NCBI RefSeq assembly: GCF_004000275.1
Contig: NZ_RCIP01000002.1
Span: 283-64,282, forward strand
Direction of reading: 5' to 3'
Length of the DNA stretch: 64,000 nucleotides
Origin: Saccharospirillum alexandrii
GTDB taxonomy: Bacteria > Pseudomonadota > Gammaproteobacteria > Pseudomonadales > Natronospirillaceae
The notes beneath the pieces were generated by a model that saw only the letters and a program-made list of their open reading frames with translations, had not been told where the DNA came from and made no database searches. Position numbers and translations under genes: made by a program. Positions 1 to 11,379 of the stretch are shown here, one piece after another (within the stretch, counting starts at the first letter, position 1; every line of letters starts with the position of its first letter).

Positions 1-24
1 GTTCTTTAGAATCAGTTCTTTAGA
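1..24. repeat. Short tandem repeat at left edge
   Basis: The ten bases GTTCTTTAGA occur at 1-10 and again at 15-24, separated by ATCA. Read on the minus strand this is TCTAAAGAAC twice. It lies in the leader downstream of the minus-strand promoter at 86-113. It may be part of a stable-RNA leader, but it does not match a canonical boxA exactly. Confidence 0.5.
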
Positions 25-85
25 GCCTTCACTTCATCCCGCCTCTCGGCTGGTTGGAGCCGCTGTTCGGTCACAGCGGAGGCGC

Positions 86-113
86 ATTATAGGGAAAATC
101 GACACCCGGTCAA
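86..113 (-). promoter_or_regulatory. Strong sigma-70 promoter, rRNA P1-like
   Basis: On the minus strand TTGACC (113-108) is followed after 16 bases by TATAAT (91-86) and a GC-rich discriminator GCGCC. The block CCTATAATGCGCC is nearly identical to the core of E. coli rrnB P1. Transcription would run off the left edge of the window. The first 85 bases hold a leader with a CCGCTG/CAGCGG hairpin and a tandem repeat, but no coding sequence. The likeliest target is an rRNA or other stable-RNA operon just outside the window. That identity is inference; the promoter elements are seen directly. Confidence 0.65.
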
Positions 114-160
114 GACCTTAGCCGGTCTTATTTACCGATATCGCTACCGGCATGGACAAC

Positions 161-1216
161 TCAGGAATCAGCCAGCCAACAGTAATAGTCCAGCAACGCC
201 TGTGCCTCTCGCTCCACGGTATAGTTGGCCAACACTTTGGCACGGCCGGCAGCTCCCATCTCTGCTCTCAACTCCGGGCTTTCCATTAGTCTCTTCAAAT
301 GTGCTGTAAGCGCAAGACTGTCAGCTACTGGTATAATGTACCCATCTCGATCTGACTCTATTATATCCGGCCAGGCCCCAGCTTCGGTTGCAACAACGGC
401 CGTTTCTGAACTCATTGCTTCAAGTACCGTCAAGCCAAAGCCTTCGGTACGACTTAGTGCAGTGACGACTGACATAGCTTTAAAGTATTCGGGGATCTGC
501 TCAAATGGCAACTTTCCAGTAAACACGACCTGTTCGCTCAGACCAGCCTGGTCAATCCTCCGTTGCCAACCCTCGACGAACCCATTCTGTTCAGGCGTAA
601 TCTCGCCCACGATCACTACGGACCAGTCAGGATAGTCCGCCAGCAGGTCCAACGCCGATTCCAGCAAAGTATCGATCCCTTTCTGCTGGCGAACCCGTCC
701 AAATATGCCAATACCATAACGACCAGGAAGGCCTAGTTTTTGATAGGCAGCATCCCGGTCTGTGGCCGGCCGGTAGAGTTTCGCATCGATACCATGGGGA
801 ATAATCTGGTCAGGAGGAGAGGCTATAAACCTGGCCGCCGCTTCACAGGTTGACAGAATCCCGTCCATACGACGCATCAGCCAGCGAGTAATCCATGATT
901 TTTTCCGCTGGGCTGTCGATGTAAAAACGATACGCAACGGGGCCAGAAACACATATTTGAGCAGTAGCGCCTGAATCATTTCGTTATTGCGACGGGCGTG
1001 GAAAACAATGATCCGCCCTTCCCGCCGGGATTGCCTGGCCCACTCAGCAGCTTCACGAAGGCTCACTGAACGCACATCCGCAGGGAGGTGGTGTGCCCCG
1101 AGCACGACGATATCGGCCTTCGCTTTTTGCACCTCAAGAACTTGTAACATGGTGCTGGTAACCCCGGAAAACCTCGAATTCGAATTCCCCAGGATAATGC
1201 TTACCACACTAGTCAT
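161..1216 (-). CDS. Family 4 glycosyltransferase (GT-B fold)
   Basis: This 351-residue protein transfers a sugar from an activated donor, probably to a cell-envelope glycan. The C-terminal half has the Glycos_transf_1 signature: a GIFGRVRQQKG loop near residue 170 and the donor-binding EGFGLTVLEAM (E-x7-E) near 260. The stretch STAQRKKSWITRWLMRRMDG resembles LPS-core mannosyltransferases of the LpcC/LpsB type. The ATG lies 6 bases after the zapE stop, so the two genes probably form one transcript. The acceptor and donor sugar cannot be read from sequence. Family assignment is firm; the LPS-core role is inferred. Confidence 0.85.
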   Translation of the reverse strand: MTSVVSIILGNSNSRFSGVTSTMLQVLEVQKAKADIVVLGAHHLPADVRSVSLREAAEWARQSRREGRIIVFHARRNNEMIQALLLKYVFLAPLRIVFTSTAQRKKSWITRWLMRRMDGILSTCEAAARFIASPPDQIIPHGIDAKLYRPATDRDAAYQKLGLPGRYGIGIFGRVRQQKGIDTLLESALDLLADYPDWSVVIVGEITPEQNGFVEGWQRRIDQAGLSEQVVFTGKLPFEQIPEYFKAMSVVTALSRTEGFGLTVLEAMSSETAVVATEAGAWPDIIESDRDGYIIPVADSLALTAHLKRLMESPELRAEMGAAGRAKVLANYTVEREAQALLDYYCWLADS

Positions 1217-1222
1217 GCTTAC

Positions 1223-2326
1223 CTACCCTCGATGCGCCTTGGCAAGATATTCCTCCGATTGCATTTCCTGCAAACGACTGACCGTTCGTCGGAATTCAAA
1301 CCCAAGCCGCCCATCCTGGTATAGGGTTTCTATATTCGCTTCTGCACTCATCAGCAGTTTCACCTGCCGATCATAAAATTCATCGACCAGATTGATAAAG
1401 CGCCGGGCCTTGTCATCGTTCTTCCCATGAAACACGGGGACGTTACTGATCAGCACGGCATGGAAGCACTGGGCAATTTCAATATAGTCGTTCTGGCTTC
1501 TGGGGCCATCACACAGCGCATCAAAATCAAACCAGACAACGTCTTCGCACAACCGTTGAGTCCTGATATTCCGGCCAAGCACATCAAGTGATTGCTGTTC
1601 TTCAACCGCCTCCAAGTCAGGAGCCAACTTCTCAAAACTGGACGCCAGCGACGCTTCTGCTGCTGCATCGGCAGGGGTGTGAAAAATTTTCACCTGAGTC
1701 AGCGTCCGCAGGCGGTAATCAACCCCACCATCAACGTTCATCACCCGGGTATACTTTTTAACCAGGTCGATGGCAGGTAAAAACAGCGGACGCTGCAGGC
1801 CGTCTTTGTAGAGGCCATCGGGCTCAATGTTGGAGGTGGCAACCAGTGTCACACCGCGTTTGAACAAGGCGCGCAGCAAATTGGCAAGAATCATCGCATC
1901 GCCGATGTCGGATACAAAAAACTCGTCAAAACACAGTACTCGCGCTTCGTGACTGATCTCCTCAGCGACACCTTCAAGCGGATTGGCCTGACCACGGTGG
2001 TCTTTCAAACCCTGGTGAACGCGTCGCATAAAGTGGTGAAAATGCATGCGGCGCTTATCATCAAACGGTAAGGTGTCAAAAAAGGTATCCATCAGATAGG
2101 TCTTGCCACGTCCTACACCGCCCCAGAAATATAAGCCGGTCACCGGCTCCGTTTGCTTGCGAAACAGCCGGGTTAGGCGCCCGGTGATGCTTGCTTCTTC
2201 GGCGCGCTGGGCTATCAATTGGTCGTAAAGTTGCTGCAATGCCTTGACGGCTTCTTCCTGAGCCGGATCATGGGAGAAGCCCTCTTTGCTAAGATCGGCC
2301 TGATATCGCGTCCAGGGTGTGCTCAT
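1223..2326 (-). CDS. zapE: Cell division ATPase ZapE (AFG1-like)
   Basis: This is a 367-residue AAA-like ATPase of the AFG1/ZapE family. In E. coli ZapE associates with the Z-ring and affects FtsZ bundling during constriction. Walker A is GGVGRGKT near residue 88 and Walker B is LCFDEFFVSD near 130; length is typical for the family. The ATG at 2326 has GGAG 6 bases upstream. It is divergent from zapG, an arrangement also known in enterics, and is followed closely by a glycosyltransferase gene. Confidence 0.95.
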   Translation of the reverse strand: MSTPWTRYQADLSKEGFSHDPAQEEAVKALQQLYDQLIAQRAEEASITGRLTRLFRKQTEPVTGLYFWGGVGRGKTYLMDTFFDTLPFDDKRRMHFHHFMRRVHQGLKDHRGQANPLEGVAEEISHEARVLCFDEFFVSDIGDAMILANLLRALFKRGVTLVATSNIEPDGLYKDGLQRPLFLPAIDLVKKYTRVMNVDGGVDYRLRTLTQVKIFHTPADAAAEASLASSFEKLAPDLEAVEEQQSLDVLGRNIRTQRLCEDVVWFDFDALCDGPRSQNDYIEIAQCFHAVLISNVPVFHGKNDDKARRFINLVDEFYDRQVKLLMSAEANIETLYQDGRLGFEFRRTVSRLQEMQSEEYLAKAHRG

Positions 2327-2512
2327 CCGGTGCTCCGGGCAGGGTGTAAAGGGGTCGGAATTTTACGGGAACCATTTGCACAATCAATGACTGTCAGGCA
2401 CAAATGTTTCTCACGCCATGCATTTTTAAAGACTTTATACTGACTGGACTGCCCAGCAGGGCAGCACGACAGACACACCGCTTCATCTATACTGTGCCTG
2501 GTAAGAAGCTTA

Positions 2513-3034
2513 ATGGAGAACACAATGCTGCAACTGGACTGGATCACCTTCATCATCATCATCGTCATAGCACTGCTCGCCGGTGCAGTCTTGAGCCGTC
2601 TGTGGGGCAAGGCACAGGGAGAAGATCCCAATGGGCTGAAGCGTCAATTGGAGGATTTGAAGCGCCAGCATCAGAACTACCAGATCAACGTGACCGAGCA
2701 CTTTAGCCGCACCACAGAATTGATCGACAACCTGAATCAGAGCTATGCCAGCATTCGCGACCATCTGAACCAGGGCGCCGACCAATTGGTCGCACCTGAG
2801 TATCGACTGGAATCGGCCCGCGCTGGCGGTGAAGACCTGCAGGACCTGGCCCCAAAACCCTCTGCAAGTAGCAGTGACGTTGACATGCCCAGAGACTACG
2901 CCACCAAAACCCCCAAAGACATTGGCATGCTGTCAGAATCCTTTGGTTTCACTCGGGTAGAAGAAGCCGCTGCCACAGCAGATGAGACCCCGACCGGCAC
3001 CAAAGCAGAAACGGCTTCTAAAAAGTCGCGATAG
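2513..3034 (+). CDS. zapG: ZapG/YhcB family envelope protein
   Basis: This 173-residue DUF1043 (YhcB/ZapG) protein has one N-terminal membrane helix at about residues 5-24. A hydrophilic, coiled-coil-rich cytoplasmic region follows (about 35-90), then a low-complexity acidic tail. Homologues sit in the inner membrane and link divisome and cell-envelope synthesis. It is divergent from zapE, as in several gammaproteobacteria. A TATACT -10 element lies at 2436-2441, without a convincing -35. No degQ/degS protease gene follows here, unlike in E. coli. Confidence 0.88.
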   Translation: MENTMLQLDWITFIIIIVIALLAGAVLSRLWGKAQGEDPNGLKRQLEDLKRQHQNYQINVTEHFSRTTELIDNLNQSYASIRDHLNQGADQLVAPEYRLESARAGGEDLQDLAPKPSASSSDVDMPRDYATKTPKDIGMLSESFGFTRVEEAAATADETPTGTKAETASKKSR

Positions 3035-3086
3035 ATCTATTCCCAAACGTTCTTAAAAGCCTAGCAACAATAACAAAAAGCTTTGA

Positions 3087-3124
3087 TATAGTTCGCCCAG
3101 ATCACTTCTGTACTGGACGAACTA
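3087..3124 (+). promoter_or_regulatory. cysD -10 element and start-codon hairpin
   Basis: TATAGT at 3087-3092 is a good -10 hexamer with no recognisable -35, as expected for an activator-dependent promoter; CysB is the usual activator of cys genes. The bases TAGTTCG (3089-3095) can pair with CGAACTA (3118-3124), placing the first base of the cysD ATG in a 7-bp stem. Regulation by CysB is inferred from the family, not seen here. Confidence 0.4.
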
Positions 3125-4032
3125 TGTCACACGACGTATTTACCCATCTCAAACAGCTTGAAGCCGAAAGTATCCACATCATTCGTGAAGTGGCGGCCGA
3201 GTTTGACAACCCGGTCATGCTCTACTCCATCGGCAAAGACTCCGCCGTCATGCTGCATCTGGCGCGCAAGGCCTTTTTCCCCGGGCGATTGCCGTTCAAG
3301 CTGATGCACGTCGATACCGGCTGGAAATTCAAGGAAATGTACGAATTCCGGGATCGGCTGGTCGAGGAGTATGATCTCGACCTGATCGTCCATCGCAATG
3401 AAGACGGCATTCGCCAGGGCATCAACCCGTTCGACCACGGCAGCGCCAAACATACCGATATCATGAAAACCCAGGCGCTCAAACAGGCCCTGGACCTGCA
3501 TCGCTTTGATGCGGCATTTGGCGGTGCCCGGCGAGATGAAGAGAAGTCCCGAGCCAAGGAGCGCGTCTACTCCTTCCGCGACCGGAACCATCGCTGGGAC
3601 CCTAAGAATCAGCGTCCGGAGCTGTGGAACATCTACAACGGCAAGATCAACCGGGGTGAAAGCATCCGGGTATTCCCGCTGTCCAACTGGACAGAGCTGG
3701 ATATTTGGCAGTACATCCACCTGGAGTCCATCCCCATCGTCCCACTGTATTTCTCGGCCAAACGTCCCGTTGTTGAGCGCGACGGCATGTTGCTGAACAT
3801 CAACGACGACCGCATGAAGCTGCGCCCGGATGAAGAAGTTCAGCACAAGTCGGTACGATTCAGAACCCTCGGCTGTTACCCATTGACCGGCGCGGTTGAA
3901 TCAACGGCGACCACCCTGCCAGAGATCATTCAGGAAATGCTGTTGACCACCACCAGTGAGCGTCAGGGCCGCGCCATCGACCACGATTCATCAGGTTCCA
4001 TGGAAAAGAAAAAGCAGGAAGGCTATTTCTGA
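3124..4032 (+). CDS. cysD: Sulfate adenylyltransferase subunit 2
   Basis: CysD is the small catalytic subunit of ATP sulfurylase, making adenosine 5'-phosphosulfate from sulfate and ATP in assimilatory sulfate reduction. The 302-residue sequence has the PP-loop [20 protein letters not shown] near residues 39-58 and a [16 protein letters not shown] segment near 130. Length matches the E. coli protein. It lies directly upstream of cysN, with 68 bases between the stop and the preferred cysN ATG. Confidence 0.97.
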   Translation: MSHDVFTHLKQLEAESIHIIREVAAEFDNPVMLYSIGKDSAVMLHLARKAFFPGRLPFKLMHVDTGWKFKEMYEFRDRLVEEYDLDLIVHRNEDGIRQGINPFDHGSAKHTDIMKTQALKQALDLHRFDAAFGGARRDEEKSRAKERVYSFRDRNHRWDPKNQRPELWNIYNGKINRGESIRVFPLSNWTELDIWQYIHLESIPIVPLYFSAKRPVVERDGMLLNINDDRMKLRPDEEVQHKSVRFRTLGCYPLTGAVESTATTLPEIIQEMLLTTTSERQGRAIDHDSSGSMEKKKQEGYF

Positions 4033-4100
4033 TTCAACCGACCGATTTTGTTTGAGCGCCAACAGGCTCCAGCGGCGCAATGCATGAGGAATACAGACCC

Positions 4101-5720
4101 ATGGCACACCAGTCCGATTTGATTGCTCAGGACATCGATGAGTACCTGAAGCAACATGAACAGAAAGAACTGCTGCGGTTTTTAACCTGCGGCAGCGTCG
4201 ATGACGGCAAGTCCACCCTGATCGGGCGACTGCTGCACGACTCGAAAATGATCTATGAGGATCAGTTGGCGGCAATCGAAAAAGACAGCCGCAAGTCTGG
4301 CACTACCGGTGAGAAGATCGATCTGGCCCTGCTGGTCGATGGCCTGCAGGCCGAGCGCGAGCAAGGCATCACCATCGATGTGGCTTACCGCTACTTCTCG
4401 ACCAACAAGCGCAAGTTCATCATTGCCGACACACCGGGGCATGAACAGTACACCCGCAATATGGCGACCGGTGCCTCCACCAGCGATCTTGCGATCATCC
4501 TGATCGATGCGCGCTACGGGGTGCAGACCCAAACCCGGCGGCACAGCTACATTGCCAGCCTGTTGGGCCTGAAACATGTGATTGTGGCGGTGAACAAGAT
4601 GGATCTGGTGGATTTCAGCCAGTCACGCTTTGAAGAGATTCAGGCTGTTTATCTGGCCTTTACCGAGCAACTGACGCTGCCAGATATCCGTTTTGTGCCC
4701 ATTTCCGCCCTCGATGGCGACAACGTGGTCACGCTCAGTGAACGCTCTCCCTGGTACCCCGGCCCAACGCTGATCGAGTTGCTGGAAACGCTGGAGATCA
4801 ACCGCGACAGCGACCAGAGCCAGTTCCGCTTGCCGGTGCAGTACGTCAACCGGCCCGACCTCAACTTTCGGGGATTTGCCGGCACCGTGGCGTCTGGTGA
4901 GATTAAACCCGGCGACAAGGTCAGCGTGCTGCCAAGCGGTTTGTCCTCCACCGTGGAGCGCATTGTAACCTTCGATGGTGATCTCGATCGGGCACATGCA
5001 GGCCAGGCCATTACGCTGACGCTGACCGACGAAATCGACATCAGTCGTGGCGACATGCTGGTCGGTGCCAACCAGTCGCCGCTGGTCGCTCAGGCGTTTC
5101 AGGCCAAGCTGGTGTGGATGCACGACGATGCCATGGTGCCGGGTCGACAGTACGATTTTAAAGTGGGAACCCAGACGGCCACCGGCCAGTTCACCCGCCT
5201 CGATCGCCAGATCGACGTGAACAGCCTGAACACCATCGACACTGAAACCTTGCCTCTGAATGGCATTGGTGACGTTCGACTGCAACTGAACAAAACCATT
5301 GTTGCCGACCCCTATCGCAGTCACCGGGCGACGGGAGCCTTCATCGTAGTAGATCGGCTGAGCAACATCACCGTCGGAGCCGGCATGATCGAGAGTGCCG
5401 CCGATGTGTCAGACAGCCATCCGGTCAGCGAGAATGAACGTCGGGCCCGCTATCGTCAGAAGCCGGTATCTCTGGTGCTTGCCGTAGACAATGCTGCCGA
5501 GCAGGCGGTGAAAATCGAACGGGCCTTGTTCGATCTGGGTCACGTCAGTGCCATTATCCGGCCAGACGATGCGCTGGCGGTCGCTCCTTACCTGGAAGCG
5601 GCCGGGCTGATCGCGATTATCGCCGGTGAATCGGACGCGCCTTTTGGCATCAAGATCAAGGATGCCAACCCCAGAGAGGTGATTGCACTGCTGCGCGATG
5701 AAGGCGTCATCGAAGACTGA
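4101..5720 (+). CDS. cysN: Sulfate adenylyltransferase subunit 1 with decayed CysC-like tail
   Basis: CysN is the GTPase subunit that drives ATP sulfurylase. GTP-binding motifs are clear: GSVDDGKST (P-loop), DTPGHEQY and NKMD. I prefer the ATG at 4101 (539 residues), with GAGGA upstream, over an in-frame ATG at 4080 that lacks a ribosome site. From about residue 452 the protein continues past the end of E. coli CysN. That tail aligns with the start of APS kinase (RQKPVSLVL, then ERALFDLGH, then EAAGLI) but lacks the GLSGAGKS P-loop. It looks like a vestigial CysC domain, so this chain should not phosphorylate APS. Confidence 0.95.
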   Translation: MAHQSDLIAQDIDEYLKQHEQKELLRFLTCGSVDDGKSTLIGRLLHDSKMIYEDQLAAIEKDSRKSGTTGEKIDLALLVDGLQAEREQGITIDVAYRYFSTNKRKFIIADTPGHEQYTRNMATGASTSDLAIILIDARYGVQTQTRRHSYIASLLGLKHVIVAVNKMDLVDFSQSRFEEIQAVYLAFTEQLTLPDIRFVPISALDGDNVVTLSERSPWYPGPTLIELLETLEINRDSDQSQFRLPVQYVNRPDLNFRGFAGTVASGEIKPGDKVSVLPSGLSSTVERIVTFDGDLDRAHAGQAITLTLTDEIDISRGDMLVGANQSPLVAQAFQAKLVWMHDDAMVPGRQYDFKVGTQTATGQFTRLDRQIDVNSLNTIDTETLPLNGIGDVRLQLNKTIVADPYRSHRATGAFIVVDRLSNITVGAGMIESAADVSDSHPVSENERRARYRQKPVSLVLAVDNAAEQAVKIERALFDLGHVSAIIRPDDALAVAPYLEAAGLIAIIAGESDAPFGIKIKDANPREVIALLRDEGVIED

Positions 5721-5729
5721 CCTGCCCGT

Positions 5730-5761
5730 GGCAGGATGCCGGCAGAAGCTGGCATCCTGCC
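5730..5761. terminator. Hairpin between convergent cysN and nif3
   Basis: GGCAGGATGCC (5730-5740) and GGCATCCTGCC (5751-5761) form a perfect 11-bp stem with a 10-base loop, between the convergent ends of cysN and the Nif3-like gene. It has no strong U-tract on either strand, so termination would be weak or assisted by other factors. Confidence 0.5.
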
Positions 5762-5773
5762 GGGTACCGGTGC

Positions 5774-6523
5774 TTACACCGGAATGGGCAGGTCGATAAA
5801 CTCCACCGATAAGCCAAACCGTTGCGCCAGGTGCAAGCCCAGCGCTGCGGGCCCTCCCCGCTCAGTAGCATGATGCCCGGCTGCAAAATAATGCACGCCG
5901 CTTTCACGGGCCAGGTGCACCGTCGGCTCACTGATCTCCCCGGACACAAACGCATCAACACCGGCATCAATAGCCTGTTGCAAAAATCCCTGCGCGGCCC
6001 CGGTACACCAGGCAATGGTCTCGATCGGGTCTTCTGACTCCCCGATGTGCAACACCTCGAATTCCAGTGCCTCAGACAATTGCCGGCGCAGGCTGGCACC
6101 GGTGTGCCCACCGTCAACCTCACCCAGCATCACCAGGCTGTCGTCAACTTGCCCGGTTACGTTCCACCCCATCAGACGCGCCAATTGCGTATTGTTGCCA
6201 ACCTCCGGATGAGCATCCAGCGGCAAGTGATAGGCATAGAGATTGATGTTGTTCGCCAGCAACGCGGCTAACCGGTTGCGTTTGATACCCGTCAATGGCG
6301 CGGCCTCGCCTTTCCAGAAGTAGCCATGATGAACCAGAATGGCATCGGCCTGCCGGTCAATGGCTTCGTCTATCAGGCGCTGGCTCGCGGTGACACCGGT
6401 TACCAGTCGGCGGATGTCGGCCTTCCCCTCAACCTGCAAGCCATTGGGGCAATAATCGCTGAACCGGGAAACCGCCAGATAGTCGTTCAGATAGTCAGTC
6501 AGCTCGTCACGGTGCAAGGTCAT
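5774..6523 (-). CDS. Nif3-like dinuclear metal centre protein
   Basis: This is a 249-residue member of the Nif3/YbgI (DUF34) family, which forms hexameric toroids with a two-metal site. The LVHHGYFWKG motif near residue 65 and HYFAAGHHATERGG near 215 carry the expected metal-binding His and Glu residues. Proposed roles include GTP cyclohydrolase-like or metal-chaperone activity, but none is settled. I prefer the ATG at 6523 over a TTG at 6532. It is separated from hisC by an unusual 351-base gap. Confidence 0.9.
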   Translation of the reverse strand: MTLHRDELTDYLNDYLAVSRFSDYCPNGLQVEGKADIRRLVTGVTASQRLIDEAIDRQADAILVHHGYFWKGEAAPLTGIKRNRLAALLANNINLYAYHLPLDAHPEVGNNTQLARLMGWNVTGQVDDSLVMLGEVDGGHTGASLRRQLSEALEFEVLHIGESEDPIETIAWCTGAAQGFLQQAIDAGVDAFVSGEISEPTVHLARESGVHYFAAGHHATERGGPAALGLHLAQRFGLSVEFIDLPIPV

Positions 6524-6532
6524 GTTGATCAA

Positions 6533-6883
6533 CTCTGCTCGATAGAAAACGGAATATCAGTGTACACCAATTCGATCACTGCGCTGACCGTGACCAGAGC
6601 GCAATCGATTCAGCCGCTAGCGACAGGGAGACCCGCCCGACACTGCCTGTCTGCGAACTGAACCAGACACCTGTCAATGCCGGGACTCACGTCAGGATAA
6701 GAGGGGCATCAGAACGGTCTCAATACTCCGGAAAAGACGAGTGAAACGCGTTTACCGGCATTTGACGATAATCCTTTAACCCAGGCGGACCTTGTGAGAG
6801 CAGACTGTGGCGACAAATCGCAGAAGGAAAAGACGCGAGGGTAGAATGAGCGCCGGGTTGAACCCCGGCACACCGGAAACCAA
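6533..6883. other. 351-bp gap between nif3-like gene and hisC
   Basis: I find no convincing open reading frame or RNA gene here. A GCCGGG/CCCGGC hairpin with a 5-base loop lies just after the hisC stop on the minus strand (about 6853-6870), but no U-tract follows it. In Pseudomonas the serine protease gene algW occupies this position, as I recall it. No trypsin-like motif is visible here. Confidence 0.5.
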
Positions 6884-7987
6884 TCAGGCGTTGTTCAAGT
6901 GCCGTTCGAGAGCGCTTAACAGTTGCTGATTTTCTGATTCAAACGACACGGTGATGCGCACGCAATCGGCCAGTAACGGATGGCTGCCATCGAGTTTCTT
7001 GATCAGTATACCGGCGTCTCGCAAGGCGGCATGCAAGGCGACTGCCTGGCCGGGGCCGGTGCGAACCAGTAAGAAATTGGCCTGGCTGTCGTAGACCTTC
7101 AGTCCGGGAAGTGCTGCCAATTGTTGTTGCAACACATGGCGCTGGCGCGTCAGTTCAGCGGTTTGCTGTTCGAAGACGTCAAAATGCTCCAAGGCAAACT
7201 GCGCGGACAATTGCGTCAGATTATTGATGTTGTAAGGCAACCTCAGTTTGTTGATCTGCTCAAGCCAGGCCGGATCACCTATCAGAATACCCAGACGCAA
7301 GCCCGCCAAACCGACCTTTGACAGGGTGCGCATGATCAGCAAATTGGGGTAGTCGTCCAGCCAGTTCAGATAGTCGGCCTCGGTGAACGCGGTGTAGGCT
7401 TCATCCATCACCACCAGACCGGGCGCTGCTTCAATAATGCGACGCAGTTTCTCATCACCCCAGAGATTGCCGGTTGGGTTATTGGGCTGCGCCAGAAACA
7501 CAACAGCCGGCTGCTCTCGCTCAATACGGCTGAGCATGAGTTCAAGGTCCAGCTCAAACTCGGCCGTCAATGGCACACCGACGTAGTCCATGCCCAGAAA
7601 GCGGGCAATCATCCGGTACATAACGAAGCTGGGTTCCGGCGCCAGTATCGTGCGGTCTGCTCCGGATACGGCCATAGCGATTAACTGAATCAATTCATCG
7701 GAGCCATTGCCAAGCAGGATCTCCCAGCGTGGGTCGATGTTCATGACGGTTCGAAGAGCATCCTTGACCCCGGGCGCTTCCGGATGGGGGTAGCGGTTCA
7801 CCTGTGCGTTGGCCAGAACCTCTTGCCATTGTGCCGTCAGGGCGTCCGGCCAGCCATAGGGGTTTTCCATGGCATCCAGTTTCAACAGGCCGGTGGAATC
7901 CGGCACTGGATAGGCCGCCAGGCCTGTGATGTCGGGCCGCACCCAGCGGTGAACCCGAGTATCAACCTGATCGCGCAGCTCAGTCAT
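6884..7987 (-). CDS. hisC: Histidinol-phosphate aminotransferase
   Basis: HisC is a PLP-dependent class I/II aminotransferase that converts imidazole-acetol phosphate to histidinol phosphate. The 367-residue chain shows [11 protein letters not shown] (PLP contacts) and [14 protein letters not shown], with the Schiff-base Lys in SKVGLAG. The ATG at 7987 overlaps the hisD stop by 8 bases and has GGAGAA upstream; an in-frame GTG at 8005 is less likely. The overlap indicates translational coupling within murA-hisG-hisD-hisC. Confidence 0.96.
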   Translation of the reverse strand: MTELRDQVDTRVHRWVRPDITGLAAYPVPDSTGLLKLDAMENPYGWPDALTAQWQEVLANAQVNRYPHPEAPGVKDALRTVMNIDPRWEILLGNGSDELIQLIAMAVSGADRTILAPEPSFVMYRMIARFLGMDYVGVPLTAEFELDLELMLSRIEREQPAVVFLAQPNNPTGNLWGDEKLRRIIEAAPGLVVMDEAYTAFTEADYLNWLDDYPNLLIMRTLSKVGLAGLRLGILIGDPAWLEQINKLRLPYNINNLTQLSAQFALEHFDVFEQQTAELTRQRHVLQQQLAALPGLKVYDSQANFLLVRTGPGQAVALHAALRDAGILIKKLDGSHPLLADCVRITVSFESENQQLLSALERHLNNA

Positions 7988-9287
7988 CCAGCCGTTTCTC
8001 CGCACTGCGAGCGTGAGCCGTCAACAACTCGCCACGCGCCAGCACTGACGCCACTGCGCCCAGGGTTTTAGCACCTTCAGCCGACACGCCAATGATGGAG
8101 CTGCGTTTTTGAAAATCGTAAACTCCCAGCGGCGAAAAGAAGCGCGCGGTACCGCTGGTCGGCAGGACGTGATTGGGCCCCGCACAATAATCACCCAGCG
8201 CTTCCGGAGTGTGGCGTCCCAGAAAAATCGCACCGGCGTGGCGAATGTGGGGCAGCCAGGCATGCGGGTCTTCAATTGACAATTCGAGGTGCTCGGGGGC
8301 GATGCGATTGATCAGGTCGACGGCGTCGTCCAGCGCATTCACCTTGATAAAGGCGCCGCGCGCATTCAGCGAATCGCGAATGATGTCAGCGCGTTCCAGC
8401 GTCGGCAGCAAACGTTGAATGGCGGCTTCAACCGAGTTCAAATAGTCGGCATCGTGGCTGATCAGAATGGCCTGAGCGTCCGGGTCGTGTTCTGCCTGTG
8501 AGAACAGATCGAGGGCGATCCAGTCCGGGTCAGTTTTGCCATCGCACACCACCAGTATTTCACTGGGGCCGGCAATCATATCGATCCCGACTTTGCCAAA
8601 TACCTGCTTTTTGGCCGTAGCAACAAAGATATTGCCCGGGCCGACAATTTTATCAACCGCCGGTACGGTATCGGTACCAAACGCCAGCGCAGCGATTGCC
8701 TGGGCTCCGCCCATCAGAAAGACCCGGTCGATGCGAGCTACATGGGCAGCACCGAGAACAAAGTCATTCACCTTGCCGTCCGGCGCGGGCGTGGCCATCA
8801 CCACTTCGCGCACACCCGCCACTTTGGCGGGCATGGCATTCATGATTACCGAAGAGGCCAGCGGCGCGGTTCCGCCCGGTACGTAAATACCCACCCGGTC
8901 CATCGCCGTCACCTGTTGACCCAGAACAGTACCGTCTGCTTCGGTGTAACTCCAGCTCTCGCTGAGCTGGCGCTGGTGATAGGACTCAACCCGCTCAGCG
9001 GCGATGCCGAGCGCTTGCTGCTGTTCCGCTGGTAAGCGCTGGTAGCCCGCTTCAATGGCCGCTTTGTCAAGCACCAGCGAAGACGCTGTGGATACATCAA
9101 ATCGGTCGAACTGCCGTGAATAGTCCAGCAACGCCTCATCGCCACGATGCCGGATATTATCGATCACGGTCGCGACGGTCTGCTGCACGTCGGCGTCTGA
9201 AACAGACTCCCACGCCAGCAACGCATCCAGTTGCTGGTTAAAGTCACCGGCTGACGCTTCCAGGCGCCGTATCGTGATCTCGGACAT
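7980..9287 (-). CDS. hisD: Histidinol dehydrogenase
   Basis: HisD catalyses the last two steps of histidine synthesis: NAD-dependent, zinc-assisted oxidation of histidinol to histidine. The 435-residue sequence has [26 protein letters not shown] and the C-terminal [11 protein letters not shown] signature. I place the start at ATG 9287, with AGAGG 10 bases upstream; a TTG at 9296 would sit directly against that site. It follows hisG and overlaps hisC. Confidence 0.97.
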   Translation of the reverse strand: MSEITIRRLEASAGDFNQQLDALLAWESVSDADVQQTVATVIDNIRHRGDEALLDYSRQFDRFDVSTASSLVLDKAAIEAGYQRLPAEQQQALGIAAERVESYHQRQLSESWSYTEADGTVLGQQVTAMDRVGIYVPGGTAPLASSVIMNAMPAKVAGVREVVMATPAPDGKVNDFVLGAAHVARIDRVFLMGGAQAIAALAFGTDTVPAVDKIVGPGNIFVATAKKQVFGKVGIDMIAGPSEILVVCDGKTDPDWIALDLFSQAEHDPDAQAILISHDADYLNSVEAAIQRLLPTLERADIIRDSLNARGAFIKVNALDDAVDLINRIAPEHLELSIEDPHAWLPHIRHAGAIFLGRHTPEALGDYCAGPNHVLPTSGTARFFSPLGVYDFQKRSSIIGVSAEGAKTLGAVASVLARGELLTAHARSAEKRLDD

Positions 9288-9352
9288 GCGGTTCAAGCCT
9301 CTTGATTAGTACCAACTAAGAATGAGCAAGATGTTGCAATCGTCTGTTTCAA

Positions 9353-10027
9353 TCAGGACCTGACGGCAGACGACTGAACGGCCGCCGCGAGCGTCTCAAT
9401 AATGGGGTTGATGCGGTCATCTTTCAATTTGAGCGCCAGACGACTGGCCACCAGACGACTGCTGATGTCGGCAATATGTTCCTCAACCACCAGCCCGTTA
9501 GCCTTCAGCGTGTTGCCGGTATCGACAATATCGACAATGCAATCGGCCAATTTCATGATCGGGGCCAGTTCCATACCGCCGTACAGCTTGATCAGATCAA
9601 CCTGTCGACCCTGCTCTGAGAAATATTGCTTGGCAACCCGCACAAACTTGGTCGCGACTTTCATTCTGCCGGCGACTTCAGGGGCATCTTTAAGGCGAGC
9701 AGTCATCAGCCGACAGCGCGCGATTTGCAGATCAAGCACTTCATACATTTCTTCCGCGCCGTGCTCCATCAGCACATCCTTGCCCGCCACTCCGAGATCC
9801 GCCACACCATACTCGACATAGGTTGGCACATCGGTGGCCCGAATAACGATGAACTGAACATCAGACCGGGTGGTCTCGAAGATCAGCTTGCGGGAAGTAT
9901 GAATGTCTTCAAGCGGCTCGATACCGGCCGCTGCAAACAGCGGTAGGGTTTCCTTGAGAATCCGCCCTTTGGACAGGGCGATGGTAATTTTATCCGGCGA
10001 AGTTGATGTCGCTTGAGGGTTTTGCAC
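9353..10027 (-). CDS. hisG: ATP phosphoribosyltransferase, short form
   Basis: HisG commits ATP and PRPP to histidine synthesis. This is the short form (about 224 residues), which lacks the C-terminal regulatory domain and in known systems needs HisZ as partner; no hisZ is in the window. [18 protein letters not shown] marks the N-terminus, and [15 protein letters not shown] is the PRPP-binding segment. I chose GTG 10027, preceded by AGGA with a 7-base spacer. An upstream extension to 10171 would run into murA and shows no family similarity. Confidence 0.94.
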   Translation of the reverse strand: MQNPQATSTSPDKITIALSKGRILKETLPLFAAAGIEPLEDIHTSRKLIFETTRSDVQFIVIRATDVPTYVEYGVADLGVAGKDVLMEHGAEEMYEVLDLQIARCRLMTARLKDAPEVAGRMKVATKFVRVAKQYFSEQGRQVDLIKLYGGMELAPIMKLADCIVDIVDTGNTLKANGLVVEEHIADISSRLVASRLALKLKDDRINPIIETLAAAVQSSAVRS

Positions 10028-10113
10028 TGCAGTGTCCTGTGTTGGATCCCGATTCCGGCGTCGGGCCAGGCAGCTAAGGGGGTCGCTGCCGGCCCTGATG
10101 GGACTCGGGCGGC

Positions 10114-11379
<1,266 letters not shown>

